DNA of 37,602 nucleotides from DTU064 sp045588245 (GCA_045588245.1 JAZNDW010000004.1:1-37602), one strand, 5' to 3'; shown: positions 1 to 7,920, counted from the stretch's first letter. Made by a program: numbers and translations. The notes: generated by a model not told the origin, from the sequence alone.

Positions 1-21
1 AGTCTCCTTTCACGAGGCCGT

Positions 22-41
22 GGGGAGGCGTGAGCCTCCCC
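22..41. other. Perfect GC-rich hairpin downstream of the PQTG protein gene
   Basis: GGGGAGGC and GCCTCCCC form an 8-bp stem with a GTGA loop, lying 20 bp past the stop codon of the minus-strand gene that ends at 61. No T-tract follows on the minus strand, so it is not a textbook intrinsic terminator. It may stabilise the mRNA 3' end. Confidence 0.45.
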
Positions 42-60
42 CTATTTTGGCGGATATGGC

Positions 61-864
61 TTATTTTCTCCGCTTTTTCGCTACGGTGACGGCGGTGGCT
101 GCGGAAACGACCGCAACGGCGGCGTAGGCGACGGTGGCAAACCCGGTCTGGGGGGCGCCATTCAAATAATAATCATAACTTCTACCGTAAAGGTATGTGT
201 CTACCATACTTCCACCCGAAATCCTCCAACCAGATTCGGTGTGAGTAAACTCTACAGTTAAGTTCAAAACTTGATCTTCTGGCGATGGGCGATCTGATTC
301 GTCCGAAATATCAAAAACACCAATCCAAAAATCAAAAACCTGATATTCGTATATAAGTGTGTTTCCGTTTGATTCTATAAGCTTGAATGTATCGCGCGAC
401 TCCAAATCTATATCATATTCACCTATAGTATCATGATACGAAAAAAACGGACCGTCATTTTGAGCACCGTAAAACATACTCTCTTTAACGTACACCTTGC
501 CTGAATTTTCGAATCCCTGCATATTATCAATAAAAATATCGCCTATTTCATCTGTATAGTATGAATACAGTTTGTTACAGAAACTCTCCCAGTTTCCCAA
601 CTCATCAGTTCTGGGGTAATAAGTATTTGATGGCCATATTGCTCCATCTTCTCGTTCAACTATTATGGGAGTATCACTATGATTTATCATCTCTTCTTTA
701 GCAATCAGAAAAAACTCTGTGTAAAAATCAAATGAAGATTCAAGAATAGAGAAAAGTTCATTTTCATCGTATGATGGAAAAACATTTGCAGTAATACTGA
801 GAGTCAAGCAAAAAATTACAGAAACAACTGCGATGATTATGATTATTGTTTTTAGATAATTCAT
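61..864 (-). CDS. Wall-anchored IseA-like protein with a PQTG sorting signal
   Basis: 267 aa. An N-terminal hydrophobic segment (about residues 5-27) acts as signal peptide or anchor. The C-terminus has APQTGF, a hydrophobic stretch and a KKRRK tail, which is a sortase-type signal of the PQTG class. The middle part (short helical segment, 'GKVYVKE', a closing 'GWRISGG' strand) resembles the IseA family of D,L-endopeptidase inhibitors. That assignment is from fold pattern and memory only; an NTF2-like domain is the alternative. It is a paralogue of the protein at 36759-37517. The ATG lies 3 nt after the stop of the upstream cysteine-peptidase-like gene, and its Shine-Dalgarno AGGAG lies inside that gene's last codons, so the two are translationally coupled. 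The body of the gene is AT-rich, while the anchor part (61-180) is GC-rich like its paralogue. Confidence 0.7.
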   Translation of the reverse strand: MNYLKTIIIIIAVVSVIFCLTLSITANVFPSYDENELFSILESSFDFYTEFFLIAKEEMINHSDTPIIVEREDGAIWPSNTYYPRTDELGNWESFCNKLYSYYTDEIGDIFIDNMQGFENSGKVYVKESMFYGAQNDGPFFSYHDTIGEYDIDLESRDTFKLIESNGNTLIYEYQVFDFWIGVFDISDESDRPSPEDQVLNLTVEFTHTESGWRISGGSMVDTYLYGRSYDYYLNGAPQTGFATVAYAAVAVVSAATAVTVAKKRRK

Positions 865-867
865 TTT

Positions 868-3345
868 TTACTCCTGTGAACAAATAAATTGATTGTACAA
901 AAGAAATCCCATAAATTGATCTACAGGTACAGTATAAGTTCCCTGCGTATTGTTTGAATCGTTGTTGGGATCTTGAATTATAAAATGTAACCCATTGTTG
1001 TATTCTATCCCTGATATAACAACATAATGTGAAGTAGAGCCAGATATATACATATATCCAGGGCGAGACGGAACTACAATACACATCACAGGGCATCCTG
1101 AATCTAATGATTTAAGTATTTGATAATACTTCATTTCTTTAGTCGTTAGATTCTGTGCACAATAATACAAATCTTGGTCAAGTAAATCATTGATTGCATG
1201 CATAACAACATACATTATGCTCCAATCATTTTCACCATAGTATTCTTTCCACTGTTTCTGAGTTTTTTGGATTAAAACTTGATCTGATTCTTCTGTTCCT
1301 ACTATGTCATGATAATTAAGTAAAATCTGTGCACAAGCTGAACTGCAAGAATAGCTATCCATTTGTCTAATTGTAGTATCCACGTTCAAATCCACAGAAC
1401 CATCATCAATATACTCAAATCGCCACTGTTCATTAGTCGAGGTATAAGTATTTTTCAAATACACGTCACCACCACTTGTTGAAGACAAATAATATGCGGT
1501 CGAGCTACCGTTGAGTCTTATCCAATATACATTTTCGGAAACATATATTAAGCTCCAATGGTTAATTGTAATTGTATTATCATTTTCATCTTCCAGTAAC
1601 ACATCGTCTAAATCATTATCTTCTTGTCCAAGTTTTTTTCCATATCCGTATGAACTATTTAATGCATATATATTAAAACCATTTTCACTGCTGTTGTACA
1701 CAACTCTAAAGGTTTGTTCAACAACGTCATTGACGGCACTATATGCAGTTGCATTAATTGTTGCACCGGAGCTATTGTTCAATGCTTTCCCTGTGCCAAC
1801 ATTCACCAGTTTATATATACCATCCTGTGTATATGTTATCTGTAAATACGGACGGTAAGATGTCACTCCGGAATATTCGCCTGAATAGAAACTTGCTATA
1901 TTGTTTCCGGCAGTATAATCCGCACTCGCCAAATGACAGAGAATCCCTTTGTAGGTTTTAACGCTTGAATCAGCCCATTCTTTCACGTGATTTGTTATAT
2001 CGAATTCAACATTTCCAACAGCAGTAATAAGTTTGGATGCTTGTGGATATTGGGATGATCCATAATATGCAACTCCGTTGCGCGAATAAGTAGCAGTAGA
2101 TTCCTCCCAATATACTCCGGAAGTATAACTTATCGGATTATACTGATTAATATATACTGCTATTTTTTGATCACTGTCTTCTTCATCAATGCTTATCGTT
2201 GAACAACGCAATTTTAAAACAGCATTTTGTATTTGTCCCGACGCCAGTCCTGTAAAAGTACTGTTCGACTCAAGGCCGTGGAATCTGATTGCAAAATATG
2301 AATCATTAGCCCCGTTAAGAGAGAGAACTGTGCTCGAACCATAATTTGAGGTCGGATATTGTCCTACAAGAGTAGCATCATGATATTTTTCCTCATCATC
2401 GTCATCAATCGTAATCGTCGGATTCACCGTCACCGGATACACGGTCGATTCCGCTTCGAGGAAGGATTTATCCGCATGGACGGTAAGTGCGTACTTCGTA
2501 TGTGAAATCTGCTCTACGGTGACGCTGCCAAGGGCGGTGTTGCCCACGCTGTCGTATATGTAGATATCGGACAGCCAAGCCACAGGAGTGGCGGGGTCCT
2601 CTCGATATGCGAAGTACCAGTTCGGTGGCGTGACGAGAGTTGCATTATCGTCGTCTGTGATGCCGTCGTCAAGTTCCGCTTCCGCTTCTTCAAGCACCGT
2701 GTCGGGCAGCATCAGAAGTCCGTTCGTATCGATCGTAAAATCGAAGCTGTACGTGCCCGTGTACGACTGAAGGATGATATCCTCCTTGACGCCCGAGTAC
2801 ATCGGCGTGTAGCGGACGGAAATGCCGCTGCCGAACACGGAATCATACGTCACGTTGTCTGCCTGACCGCGTGACGTTGAGGTGAGCGTTGCAGTCGGAG
2901 CGGTGCTTGTGAGCGATCCTGCACCGACGAATTCGGGCGTCATAATGATTTCGATGTCCTCGTACGTCAGCGTGACGCCCGAGGAAAGGCTTGTCGGGAT
3001 CGCCACGTTTATGTCGTTATCCTCGTTGACGTAGACTCCATTCGAATACGTCAGCTTGTTTGTCTTATCGCGGACGGTGCCGTTTTCGTCCGTGTACTTG
3101 ATATTTTCGCCGTAATAATACATCGTTTTAGTATTGTCCTCATTGGCGAAGATGAGGGTGTTCATATCTTCTTCGTCGTTAAGACGGTTTACGTGGCCTG
3201 CGGCTACGGCGTCGGCATAGCTTATCATTTCGTGAAGGTCTGCCTCTGTGTATTGTACGTTGCTCTCCGCATTGATCGGTATGACCGCTGTGGAGAGGAT
3301 TAACACAACAGCAAGCATGAGCGATAGTGTGCGATTGCGTTTCAT
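868..3345 (-). CDS. Secreted multidomain protein: DNRLRE-like, ricin-type lectin and C39-like cysteine peptidase domains
   Basis: 825 aa with a clear signal peptide (residues 1-26, ending INAES). Residues about 30-310 are a surface-protein N-terminal region. About 311-505 resemble the DNRLRE beta-sandwich module ('HDATLVGQYPTSNYGSS'). About 507-650 resemble a ricin-type beta-trefoil lectin ('GIYKLVNVGTGKAL', 'EQWRFEY'). About 655-820 form a papain-like C39-type domain: Q in RQMDSYSC, the putative nucleophile in CSSACAQ, the histidine in SHYVVISG and the aspartate in FIIQDP. It lacks exporter membrane domains, so it is not a bacteriocin transporter. Start: ATG with AAGGAG just upstream. It heads an operon with the IseA-like gene. 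GC content changes inside the gene: the N-terminal half (about 2400-3345) is GC-richer, the rest AT-rich, which points to module exchange. The substrate is unknown. Confidence 0.75.
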   Translation of the reverse strand: MKRNRTLSLMLAVVLILSTAVIPINAESNVQYTEADLHEMISYADAVAAGHVNRLNDEEDMNTLIFANEDNTKTMYYYGENIKYTDENGTVRDKTNKLTYSNGVYVNEDNDINVAIPTSLSSGVTLTYEDIEIIMTPEFVGAGSLTSTAPTATLTSTSRGQADNVTYDSVFGSGISVRYTPMYSGVKEDIILQSYTGTYSFDFTIDTNGLLMLPDTVLEEAEAELDDGITDDDNATLVTPPNWYFAYREDPATPVAWLSDIYIYDSVGNTALGSVTVEQISHTKYALTVHADKSFLEAESTVYPVTVNPTITIDDDDEEKYHDATLVGQYPTSNYGSSTVLSLNGANDSYFAIRFHGLESNSTFTGLASGQIQNAVLKLRCSTISIDEEDSDQKIAVYINQYNPISYTSGVYWEESTATYSRNGVAYYGSSQYPQASKLITAVGNVEFDITNHVKEWADSSVKTYKGILCHLASADYTAGNNIASFYSGEYSGVTSYRPYLQITYTQDGIYKLVNVGTGKALNNSSGATINATAYSAVNDVVEQTFRVVYNSSENGFNIYALNSSYGYGKKLGQEDNDLDDVLLEDENDNTITINHWSLIYVSENVYWIRLNGSSTAYYLSSTSGGDVYLKNTYTSTNEQWRFEYIDDGSVDLNVDTTIRQMDSYSCSSACAQILLNYHDIVGTEESDQVLIQKTQKQWKEYYGENDWSIMYVVMHAINDLLDQDLYYCAQNLTTKEMKYYQILKSLDSGCPVMCIVVPSRPGYMYISGSTSHYVVISGIEYNNGLHFIIQDPNNDSNNTQGTYTVPVDQFMGFLLYNQFICSQE

Positions 3346-3418
3346 TTGTCGATCTCCTTTTATAATTTTATTTTTTCACGGTCAAATGAGCGTATAAGCG
3401 AGTGTTGCCGCCTACACG

Positions 3419-3475
3419 CTATCGTTTGCGTACGAGAAGCAGCGGTGTTTTCCCGCGGGTGTGGTTGTTTTTCAT
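3419..3475 (-). CDS. Possible 18-residue basic peptide, MKNNHTRGKTPLLLVRKR
   Basis: An ATG at 3475 is preceded by AAGGAG with a 6-nt spacer, as good a ribosome-binding site as any in the window, and runs to TAG at 3419. The product is strongly basic with a short hydrophobic core. It lies in the leader upstream of the secreted peptidase-like gene (start 3345) and downstream of the TTGACA-containing element at 3589-3617. It could be a leader peptide or a small secreted or intracellular peptide. Coding status is inferred only from the start signals. Confidence 0.4.
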   Translation of the reverse strand: MKNNHTRGKTPLLLVRKR

Positions 3476-3588
3476 AGTGTGCTCCTTGCGTGTTACATAG
3501 ACAAATGCAGTCTTTTTACATCTCTCTACATATATATCCTTAAAAAATGCGCTTTGCGTTCGGTTTTTTGAAAATATTTTTTCTTTTC

Positions 3589-3617
3589 ACTATATATGTC
3601 GCTTTTTTGTCAAAATC
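3589..3617 (-). promoter_or_regulatory. Conserved promoter-like element, copy 1
   Basis: Read on the minus strand this has GATTTTGACA, an A-run, then GCGACATATATAGT. The same 29 bp (with one extra T in the T-run of the plus strand) occurs at 37573-37602 upstream of the other PQTG protein gene. TTGACA (3608-3613) looks like a -35 box, but the nearest TATAGT is only about 13 bp away, too close for a usual sigma-A promoter. It may be an alternative-sigma promoter or an operator. Confidence 0.5.
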
Positions 3618-3684
3618 TTTCGCTGTTTTCGAAAATTTTTCATTTTTTTATTTTTCTTTCATCTATATTTTACCACGCCGAGCG

Positions 3685-3725
3685 CGGCGGCGTAAATTAG
3701 TCAATATCACAAATATACGCCGCCG
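3685..3725. repeat. 10-bp inverted repeat CGGCGGCGTA / TACGCCGCCG
   Basis: Perfect 10-bp arms at 3685-3694 and 3716-3725 separated by 21 AT-rich bases. On the plus strand the second arm is followed by TTTTT. No plus-strand gene ends here, so the role is unclear. It lies in the 450-bp stretch (3346-3796) that contains no long gene; the other content of that stretch is the small ORF, the promoter-like element and a terminator listed separately. Confidence 0.6.
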
Positions 3726-3752
3726 TTTTTGTGCAACAAAACCAACGGAAAT

Positions 3753-3786
3753 AAAAAAGGACAGAGAACGATATAGTTCTCTGTCC
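3753..3786 (-). terminator. Intrinsic terminator of the gene at 3797-4498
   Basis: GGACAGAGAAC (3759-3769) pairs with GTTCTCTGTCC (3776-3786) in an 11-bp stem. On the minus strand it is followed by TTTTTTAT. It lies 10 bp past the stop of the minus-strand gene. Confidence 0.9.
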
Positions 3787-3796
3787 TATAATGAAT

Positions 3797-4498
3797 TTAT
3801 CTTCCGATATAGTTAATGAGGACTTTGCCGTCGGGATAAAGGTGAAGCTCGTAAACGAGGGTGCGTGAAGCGTCACTTTCGATATCGTTACGGAAAGTAC
3901 CGTTGTTTTCGAATATTTTATAATCGACATAATATATATATGATGTAACGTCGCCTTCAAGCGCGGTAGTGCTTTTATACTTGACATTTATATCATAGAG
4001 CTTTTGCGGTGTGAAGCGGCTTTTATTTGACTGTTTTTCGAAATACGCTTCGGTGAAAAAATCGTTATAGGTTTCGTATTCGCCGTTTATGACGGCATCA
4101 AAATACTCGGCAAAAAACTCAATTGTGGGACCGTAAAACGCATAGTCGCCGTTCGTGATTGTGAATGTGTCGCCGCCCTTTTCATATGAAAGATAACGGT
4201 TTTTATCCATATATTCTTTGTCTTCATATATATTCTCATTATAATCCGCCGGATAGAAGGAAAGACTTTTTATGTCGTCCATATAGTCGCTTTTGTATCC
4301 GTCGTCCTTTTGATCGGCGATCATATCGGCGATCATTCCGATGCCCGGAATGATTATATACGTGACAAGCACGATCGCAAGCATAACGGAAAATGCAACT
4401 ATAATGCCGCGCTTTTGCTTTTGCTTTTTTTCTGTTGCGGTAAATGTTTCTTTATTCTCTTCGTCTATAGTTTTCATCTGTTTGTTTACTTCGCTCAT
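3797..4498 (-). CDS. Single-pass membrane protein with an extracytoplasmic domain, unknown function
   Basis: 233 aa. Residues 1-29 are a charged cytoplasmic segment ending KKQKQKRG, followed by one transmembrane helix (about 30-57) and an outside domain of about 175 residues. The pattern 'FFAEYFDAVINGEYETYNDFF' followed by beta-rich sequence ending 'LYPDGKVLINYIGR' suggests an NTF2-like fold, as in many small Clostridia membrane proteins. No catalytic motif was seen. It has its own promoter and a strong terminator, so it appears to be monocistronic. I do not recognise a named family. Confidence 0.65.
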   Translation of the reverse strand: MSEVNKQMKTIDEENKETFTATEKKQKQKRGIIVAFSVMLAIVLVTYIIIPGIGMIADMIADQKDDGYKSDYMDDIKSLSFYPADYNENIYEDKEYMDKNRYLSYEKGGDTFTITNGDYAFYGPTIEFFAEYFDAVINGEYETYNDFFTEAYFEKQSNKSRFTPQKLYDINVKYKSTTALEGDVTSYIYYVDYKIFENNGTFRNDIESDASRTLVYELHLYPDGKVLINYIGR

Positions 4499-4533
4499 TG
4501 AATAATACCGTCCTTTTGTTTCGGTGTTATTTC

Positions 4534-4563
4534 ATTATACATGACTTCTACATCATATTACAA
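4534..4563 (-). promoter_or_regulatory. Promoter of the membrane protein gene 3797-4498
   Basis: On the minus strand, TTGTAA (4558-4563), an 18-bp spacer and a perfect TATAAT (4534-4539), about 35 bp before the ATG. Confidence 0.55.
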
Positions 4564-4605
4564 GGCATATTGATGAATTTATCATAAATTAATTGTTTAT
4601 ATGAT

Positions 4606-4655
4606 AGAATTATATCAATTCTGTTATTGACTTTCCGTTTTTCTTTTAATATAAT
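4606..4655 (+). promoter_or_regulatory. acpP promoter with an adjacent inverted repeat
   Basis: TTGACT (4627-4632), a 17-bp spacer and TATAAT (4650-4655). Just upstream lies AGAATT-ATATC-AATTCT (4606-4622), a 6-bp-arm inverted repeat that could be an operator for a fatty-acid-synthesis regulator. That role is inferred from position only. Confidence 0.65.
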
Positions 4656-4733
4656 ATGTTTGTTGTTGTCGAAATATAGCGACTTAAGAATGATTAATAA
4701 TAATATTACAAAACACCGGAGGACACATCAATT

Positions 4734-4961
4734 ATGTATGCACAGATCAAGCAGATGCTTATCGAAGACCTTGACATTGCCGAATCCCGCATCACTCCCG
4801 AGGCAGAGCTCATTGGCGACCTTGAGATCAACTCTATCGACCTGGCTGACCTTGTTATGAAATGTGAAGAGACTTATGATATAGAGATTCCCGAAGATCA
4901 GCTTACCAAGTTCGTTACCGTTGGTGACGTTGCGGAGTATCTTGAAAAAGTTGTTAAATAA
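4734..4961 (+). CDS. acpP: Acyl carrier protein
   Basis: 75 aa, the usual length for a stand-alone ACP. It carries the growing acyl chain in fatty acid synthesis on a 4'-phosphopantetheine arm. The attachment serine lies in EINSIDLADL, a variant of the common DSLDxVEL motif, followed by the conserved acidic helix and the 'FVTVGDVAEYLEK' C-terminus. GGAGGA lies 10 nt before the ATG. It stands alone, flanked by its own promoter and terminator and not next to other fab genes, so it may be a secondary ACP rather than the housekeeping copy. Confidence 0.92.
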   Translation: MYAQIKQMLIEDLDIAESRITPEAELIGDLEINSIDLADLVMKCEETYDIEIPEDQLTKFVTVGDVAEYLEKVVK

Positions 4962-4977
4962 GTTTTTTATAAAGCAA

Positions 4978-5008
4978 AACGCTTGCCGTGAGGCAAGCGT
5001 TTTTTTGT
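4978..5008. terminator. Bidirectional terminator between acpP and the beta-helix gene
   Basis: AACGCTTGCC and GGCAAGCGTT form a 10-bp stem with a GTGA loop. T-rich sequence follows on the plus strand; the minus strand also reads into a short A/T-rich tract. Confidence 0.9.
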
Positions 5009-5014
5009 TATTGA

Positions 5015-7771
5015 TCAGTCTTTCTTTACTATCGCGCAGCCGAGTGCGGCGGTGATCACTACGATAGCAGAGGCTGCCGCGAGGGACGAGCCGCATCCGC
5101 CTTCATCCACGGGTGCTTCAGTTTCGGGCGCTACCGTTGTTTCTTCGGGAGCTTCGGTTTCAGGTGTTTCGGTTTCCGTGTCATCGTTCACATCATCATT
5201 ATCGACTGTTTTTTCGGATAGCTCCATTATGACAACGTTATCAACATACATGGATTTTGAACCGTTAGCGTAAAACTCAAGTCCCGCGGCGGCATCGCTG
5301 TTTACCGAATCTTTCATTTCTTTCATCAGATCCCACGAATCGGGTTCGACGCTATCTTTTGCCCAGATCTTTACATACATAACGCTGTCGTAGACCATTG
5401 TTTTGCAAGTATACCACGTACCGCGCTTCATGGATTTTATCATGCCGACCTCATCTGTCCCCTTTGTTTCGAGTCTCACTGTCGTACTGTGACCCGGTGT
5501 CAGGTTCGCCGTATACACGACACCACTGTCGCGAATAACATTATACATTCCCTCCGTTCCGCTCAAAATATCAGTAAAGCAAAAATCAAACTGTGTAACG
5601 TTAGCGGAAAGGGATATGTCGGCGTGAAGCTTCGTATTTGATCCGTTGCTTGTCAGCTTCACGACTTTATTGCCGGAATCGGTTTCTATGTTGATAAGCT
5701 TTTTCTGAGTCTTTTGAATCGTCCAGAGGTCAGATTTGAGATTACCTTCTTCGTATGATTCAAAATCATCACGGAATACTTCGGTGTATTCAAATTCGGG
5801 AAGATCGTCTCCAACCTGCGGCACATCCTCGTAATCGGACAGATCGATGCTATTCTGAACACCTGCATTTTCTTTCACATCGGCTGCGGCGTCATTTTTA
5901 ACCATGCCGTTTTCGTTTACGAAATTTCCGAATATATCATTAACGCCCGTGGCATGAGAATTGATACCGTATGCTTTTTCGACGACATTGTGCGTTATAT
6001 AGTAGCCGCCCGTTCCTTCGTCAAGGTAGATGCCGCTTGTGCCGTAATCTGCCCACGACGGCAGTTTTATATCGTGGATATAGTTGCCCCACATTTGTGA
6101 ATCGGATTGTTGTGAGAGCGTGTAGATACCGCCCGCGTCGCACAGGACTTCGGTGACATTATATATTTCGTTTCGTATGATTCTGTTGCCGCTCATCGCG
6201 TTTTTTGACTTCGTCCATCCAAAACCGATCGATATGCCCGAATACGGAGCATAAGCGATCGTATTATTTGCAATCAACATGTTTTTCGGGTAGCCTGCGG
6301 CTATTGAAACCGCACACTCATAATCGCGTCCGACACGATAAATCTCGTTGTTTACGATCATATCGCCGTCACACACTTCCCTTTTATCTTTCGGGTTGTA
6401 CGGAGTGTGATAGTCTACGTTTGAATCTTCAACAAATTTACCGACAGCAACTCCGTTACCCGATATGTCCGTAACGAGGGAGTTCGCTATGACGCTGTTT
6501 GTTACGCCATAATGGAAGTCGATGCCCGTCGCGCCCATGTTTGAGATCTTAACGCTATCAAATACGATACTGTCCGCCGCTTCTATGAGAACTCCTGCCG
6601 CGGCTCTGCCAACACCTACATCGTTCGTTGCAAACGTCGTTCTTGTAACGTACTGCATAGCTTGTCCGTCAACAAAGCCCTCTTCACTCGGTTTGATCCA
6701 ATTTGAATACGCAAAACCGACATTCGTGAAAGCTATATCACGTACGGGCTCGTCGAGTGTGCCGACTACGGAAACCACCGTTTCAAGGTTCGGAACGATA
6801 ACCTCGGCTTCGTCAAGATCAAAGCCGGAGGGAGCTTTGAAATAAAGGATGTTTTCTTCTTCATCAAGATACCATTCGTTATCCTCGTCAATCAGCTCGT
6901 ATGCGTTCTCAACGTAATAGATGAAGTTTCTTGTGCTCATGTGGCTGTATCCGTCGATGTTCGGATGCTGACGGTTAAAAACGAGCTCCGCTTCTTCGTC
7001 AGCGATTTTTATGCTGTATTTATCGTCATTTTCTGTGACTGATTTTACCCTTAAGATATTCACACTCCATGCTGTGAAAACGTGAAGCTCCACATTATTG
7101 ATATTATTCCACGAGCTGTCGAAGGTTTTGTCTTTTTTGGCAATAAATATCGTGCCGTCGTCTGCCTGTGCTCTCGAATTGGCGTTATCAACGGTCAAAA
7201 GCTCAGGGAGGGTCTCGCCATTCTCGATACGCTCGGCGCCGATGATCCTTGTTGTATACGTTCCGACTTTTCCGCTTCTTGCGCGGATAGTTTTTTCACC
7301 ATTGACGTACAGCTGTCTGAAATCAGCGTCTTCGGGGACGGATGCACGGTATATGTTATTTTCTGCGTCATGGATATCCCAGGAATCAACCGCGACGCCA
7401 CCGCTTATAACGGTCGCTTCTTTTCCTGCACCTTTAAAAATAACTTTATATCCATTCTTGCCGGAATCTTCGCTTGTCAGCGTAAAGGTTTCATCAAGCG
7501 TAAATACGCCCTCGCCGATATTTACAATGATATCGCCCGACATACCATCATTGAGCTCGCGAACCTTTTGACGCGCACGTTGCAGTGTTTTGAACGGCGA
7601 TGATTTTTCTCCCGAAGCGGTATCGTCACCATTGACATCAACGTACAGCTCGATGATATTTCCGCTTTCGGATATGAAATCTGTAGTTTTTTCTTCTGCC
7701 GATGCAATTATCGGAAATACTGCGGTAACCAATACTGCAAGTACTGTCAGCAGCGCGATTCTTTTCGTCAT
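5015..7771 (-). CDS. Secreted right-handed parallel beta-helix protein with laminin-G-like domain and GGCGSS C-terminal anchor
   Basis: 918 aa. The start at 7771 is chosen because GGAGGA lies 8 nt before it; a TTG further up lies inside the leader. Signal peptide about 1-25. Residues about 40-640 match the layout of beta-helix carbohydrate-active proteins of the GH141 type: 'YVDVNGDDTASGEKSSPFKTLQRARQKVR' start, then repeating 'N.I....G.GI' turns, and 'DAGGIYTLSQQSDSQMWGNYIHD', 'SGIYLDEGTGGYYITHNVV'. Residues about 670-860 look like a concanavalin/laminin-G fold. An E/T/P-rich linker leads to VDEGGCGSSL, a hydrophobic helix and a KKD end. It probably acts on a host or dietary glycan at the cell surface, and the divergent AraC gene is the likely regulator. 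The exact enzyme activity cannot be named. Confidence 0.72.
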   Translation of the reverse strand: MTKRIALLTVLAVLVTAVFPIIASAEEKTTDFISESGNIIELYVDVNGDDTASGEKSSPFKTLQRARQKVRELNDGMSGDIIVNIGEGVFTLDETFTLTSEDSGKNGYKVIFKGAGKEATVISGGVAVDSWDIHDAENNIYRASVPEDADFRQLYVNGEKTIRARSGKVGTYTTRIIGAERIENGETLPELLTVDNANSRAQADDGTIFIAKKDKTFDSSWNNINNVELHVFTAWSVNILRVKSVTENDDKYSIKIADEEAELVFNRQHPNIDGYSHMSTRNFIYYVENAYELIDEDNEWYLDEEENILYFKAPSGFDLDEAEVIVPNLETVVSVVGTLDEPVRDIAFTNVGFAYSNWIKPSEEGFVDGQAMQYVTRTTFATNDVGVGRAAAGVLIEAADSIVFDSVKISNMGATGIDFHYGVTNSVIANSLVTDISGNGVAVGKFVEDSNVDYHTPYNPKDKREVCDGDMIVNNEIYRVGRDYECAVSIAAGYPKNMLIANNTIAYAPYSGISIGFGWTKSKNAMSGNRIIRNEIYNVTEVLCDAGGIYTLSQQSDSQMWGNYIHDIKLPSWADYGTSGIYLDEGTGGYYITHNVVEKAYGINSHATGVNDIFGNFVNENGMVKNDAAADVKENAGVQNSIDLSDYEDVPQVGDDLPEFEYTEVFRDDFESYEEGNLKSDLWTIQKTQKKLINIETDSGNKVVKLTSNGSNTKLHADISLSANVTQFDFCFTDILSGTEGMYNVIRDSGVVYTANLTPGHSTTVRLETKGTDEVGMIKSMKRGTWYTCKTMVYDSVMYVKIWAKDSVEPDSWDLMKEMKDSVNSDAAAGLEFYANGSKSMYVDNVVIMELSEKTVDNDDVNDDTETETPETEAPEETTVAPETEAPVDEGGCGSSLAAASAIVVITAALGCAIVKKD
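5028..5161 (-). repeat. Anchor-coding repeat, copy A
   Basis: About 134 bp encoding the linker end and the GGCGSS anchor are nearly identical to 8804-8937 (about seven differences counted by eye, most of them third-position changes). This is closer than expected for paralogues whose other parts are unrelated. Confidence 0.85.
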
Positions 7772-7827
7772 ATTACGGTTCCTCCGAGACAATTAATCAT
7801 TTTTTGATGTGTTTGCATTTTTATTTA

Positions 7828-7869
7828 TTTACATTCATATTATCAGATGTTATAATCATTTTATCAAAT
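7828..7869 (+). promoter_or_regulatory. AraC gene promoter with 21-bp-spaced direct repeats
   Basis: TTTACA (7828-7833), a 17-bp spacer and TATAAT (7851-7856). TTATCAGAT (7840-7848) and TTATCAAAT (7861-7869) are direct repeats exactly 21 bp apart. Two helical turns is the classical AraC half-site spacing. They flank the -10 box, so they could mediate autoregulation and control of the divergent beta-helix gene. Confidence 0.55.
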
Positions 7870-7920
7870 ATAATTGCCATATACAATAGCATTAATTTCA
7901 CCGTAGGGGGTATTTTTTTG

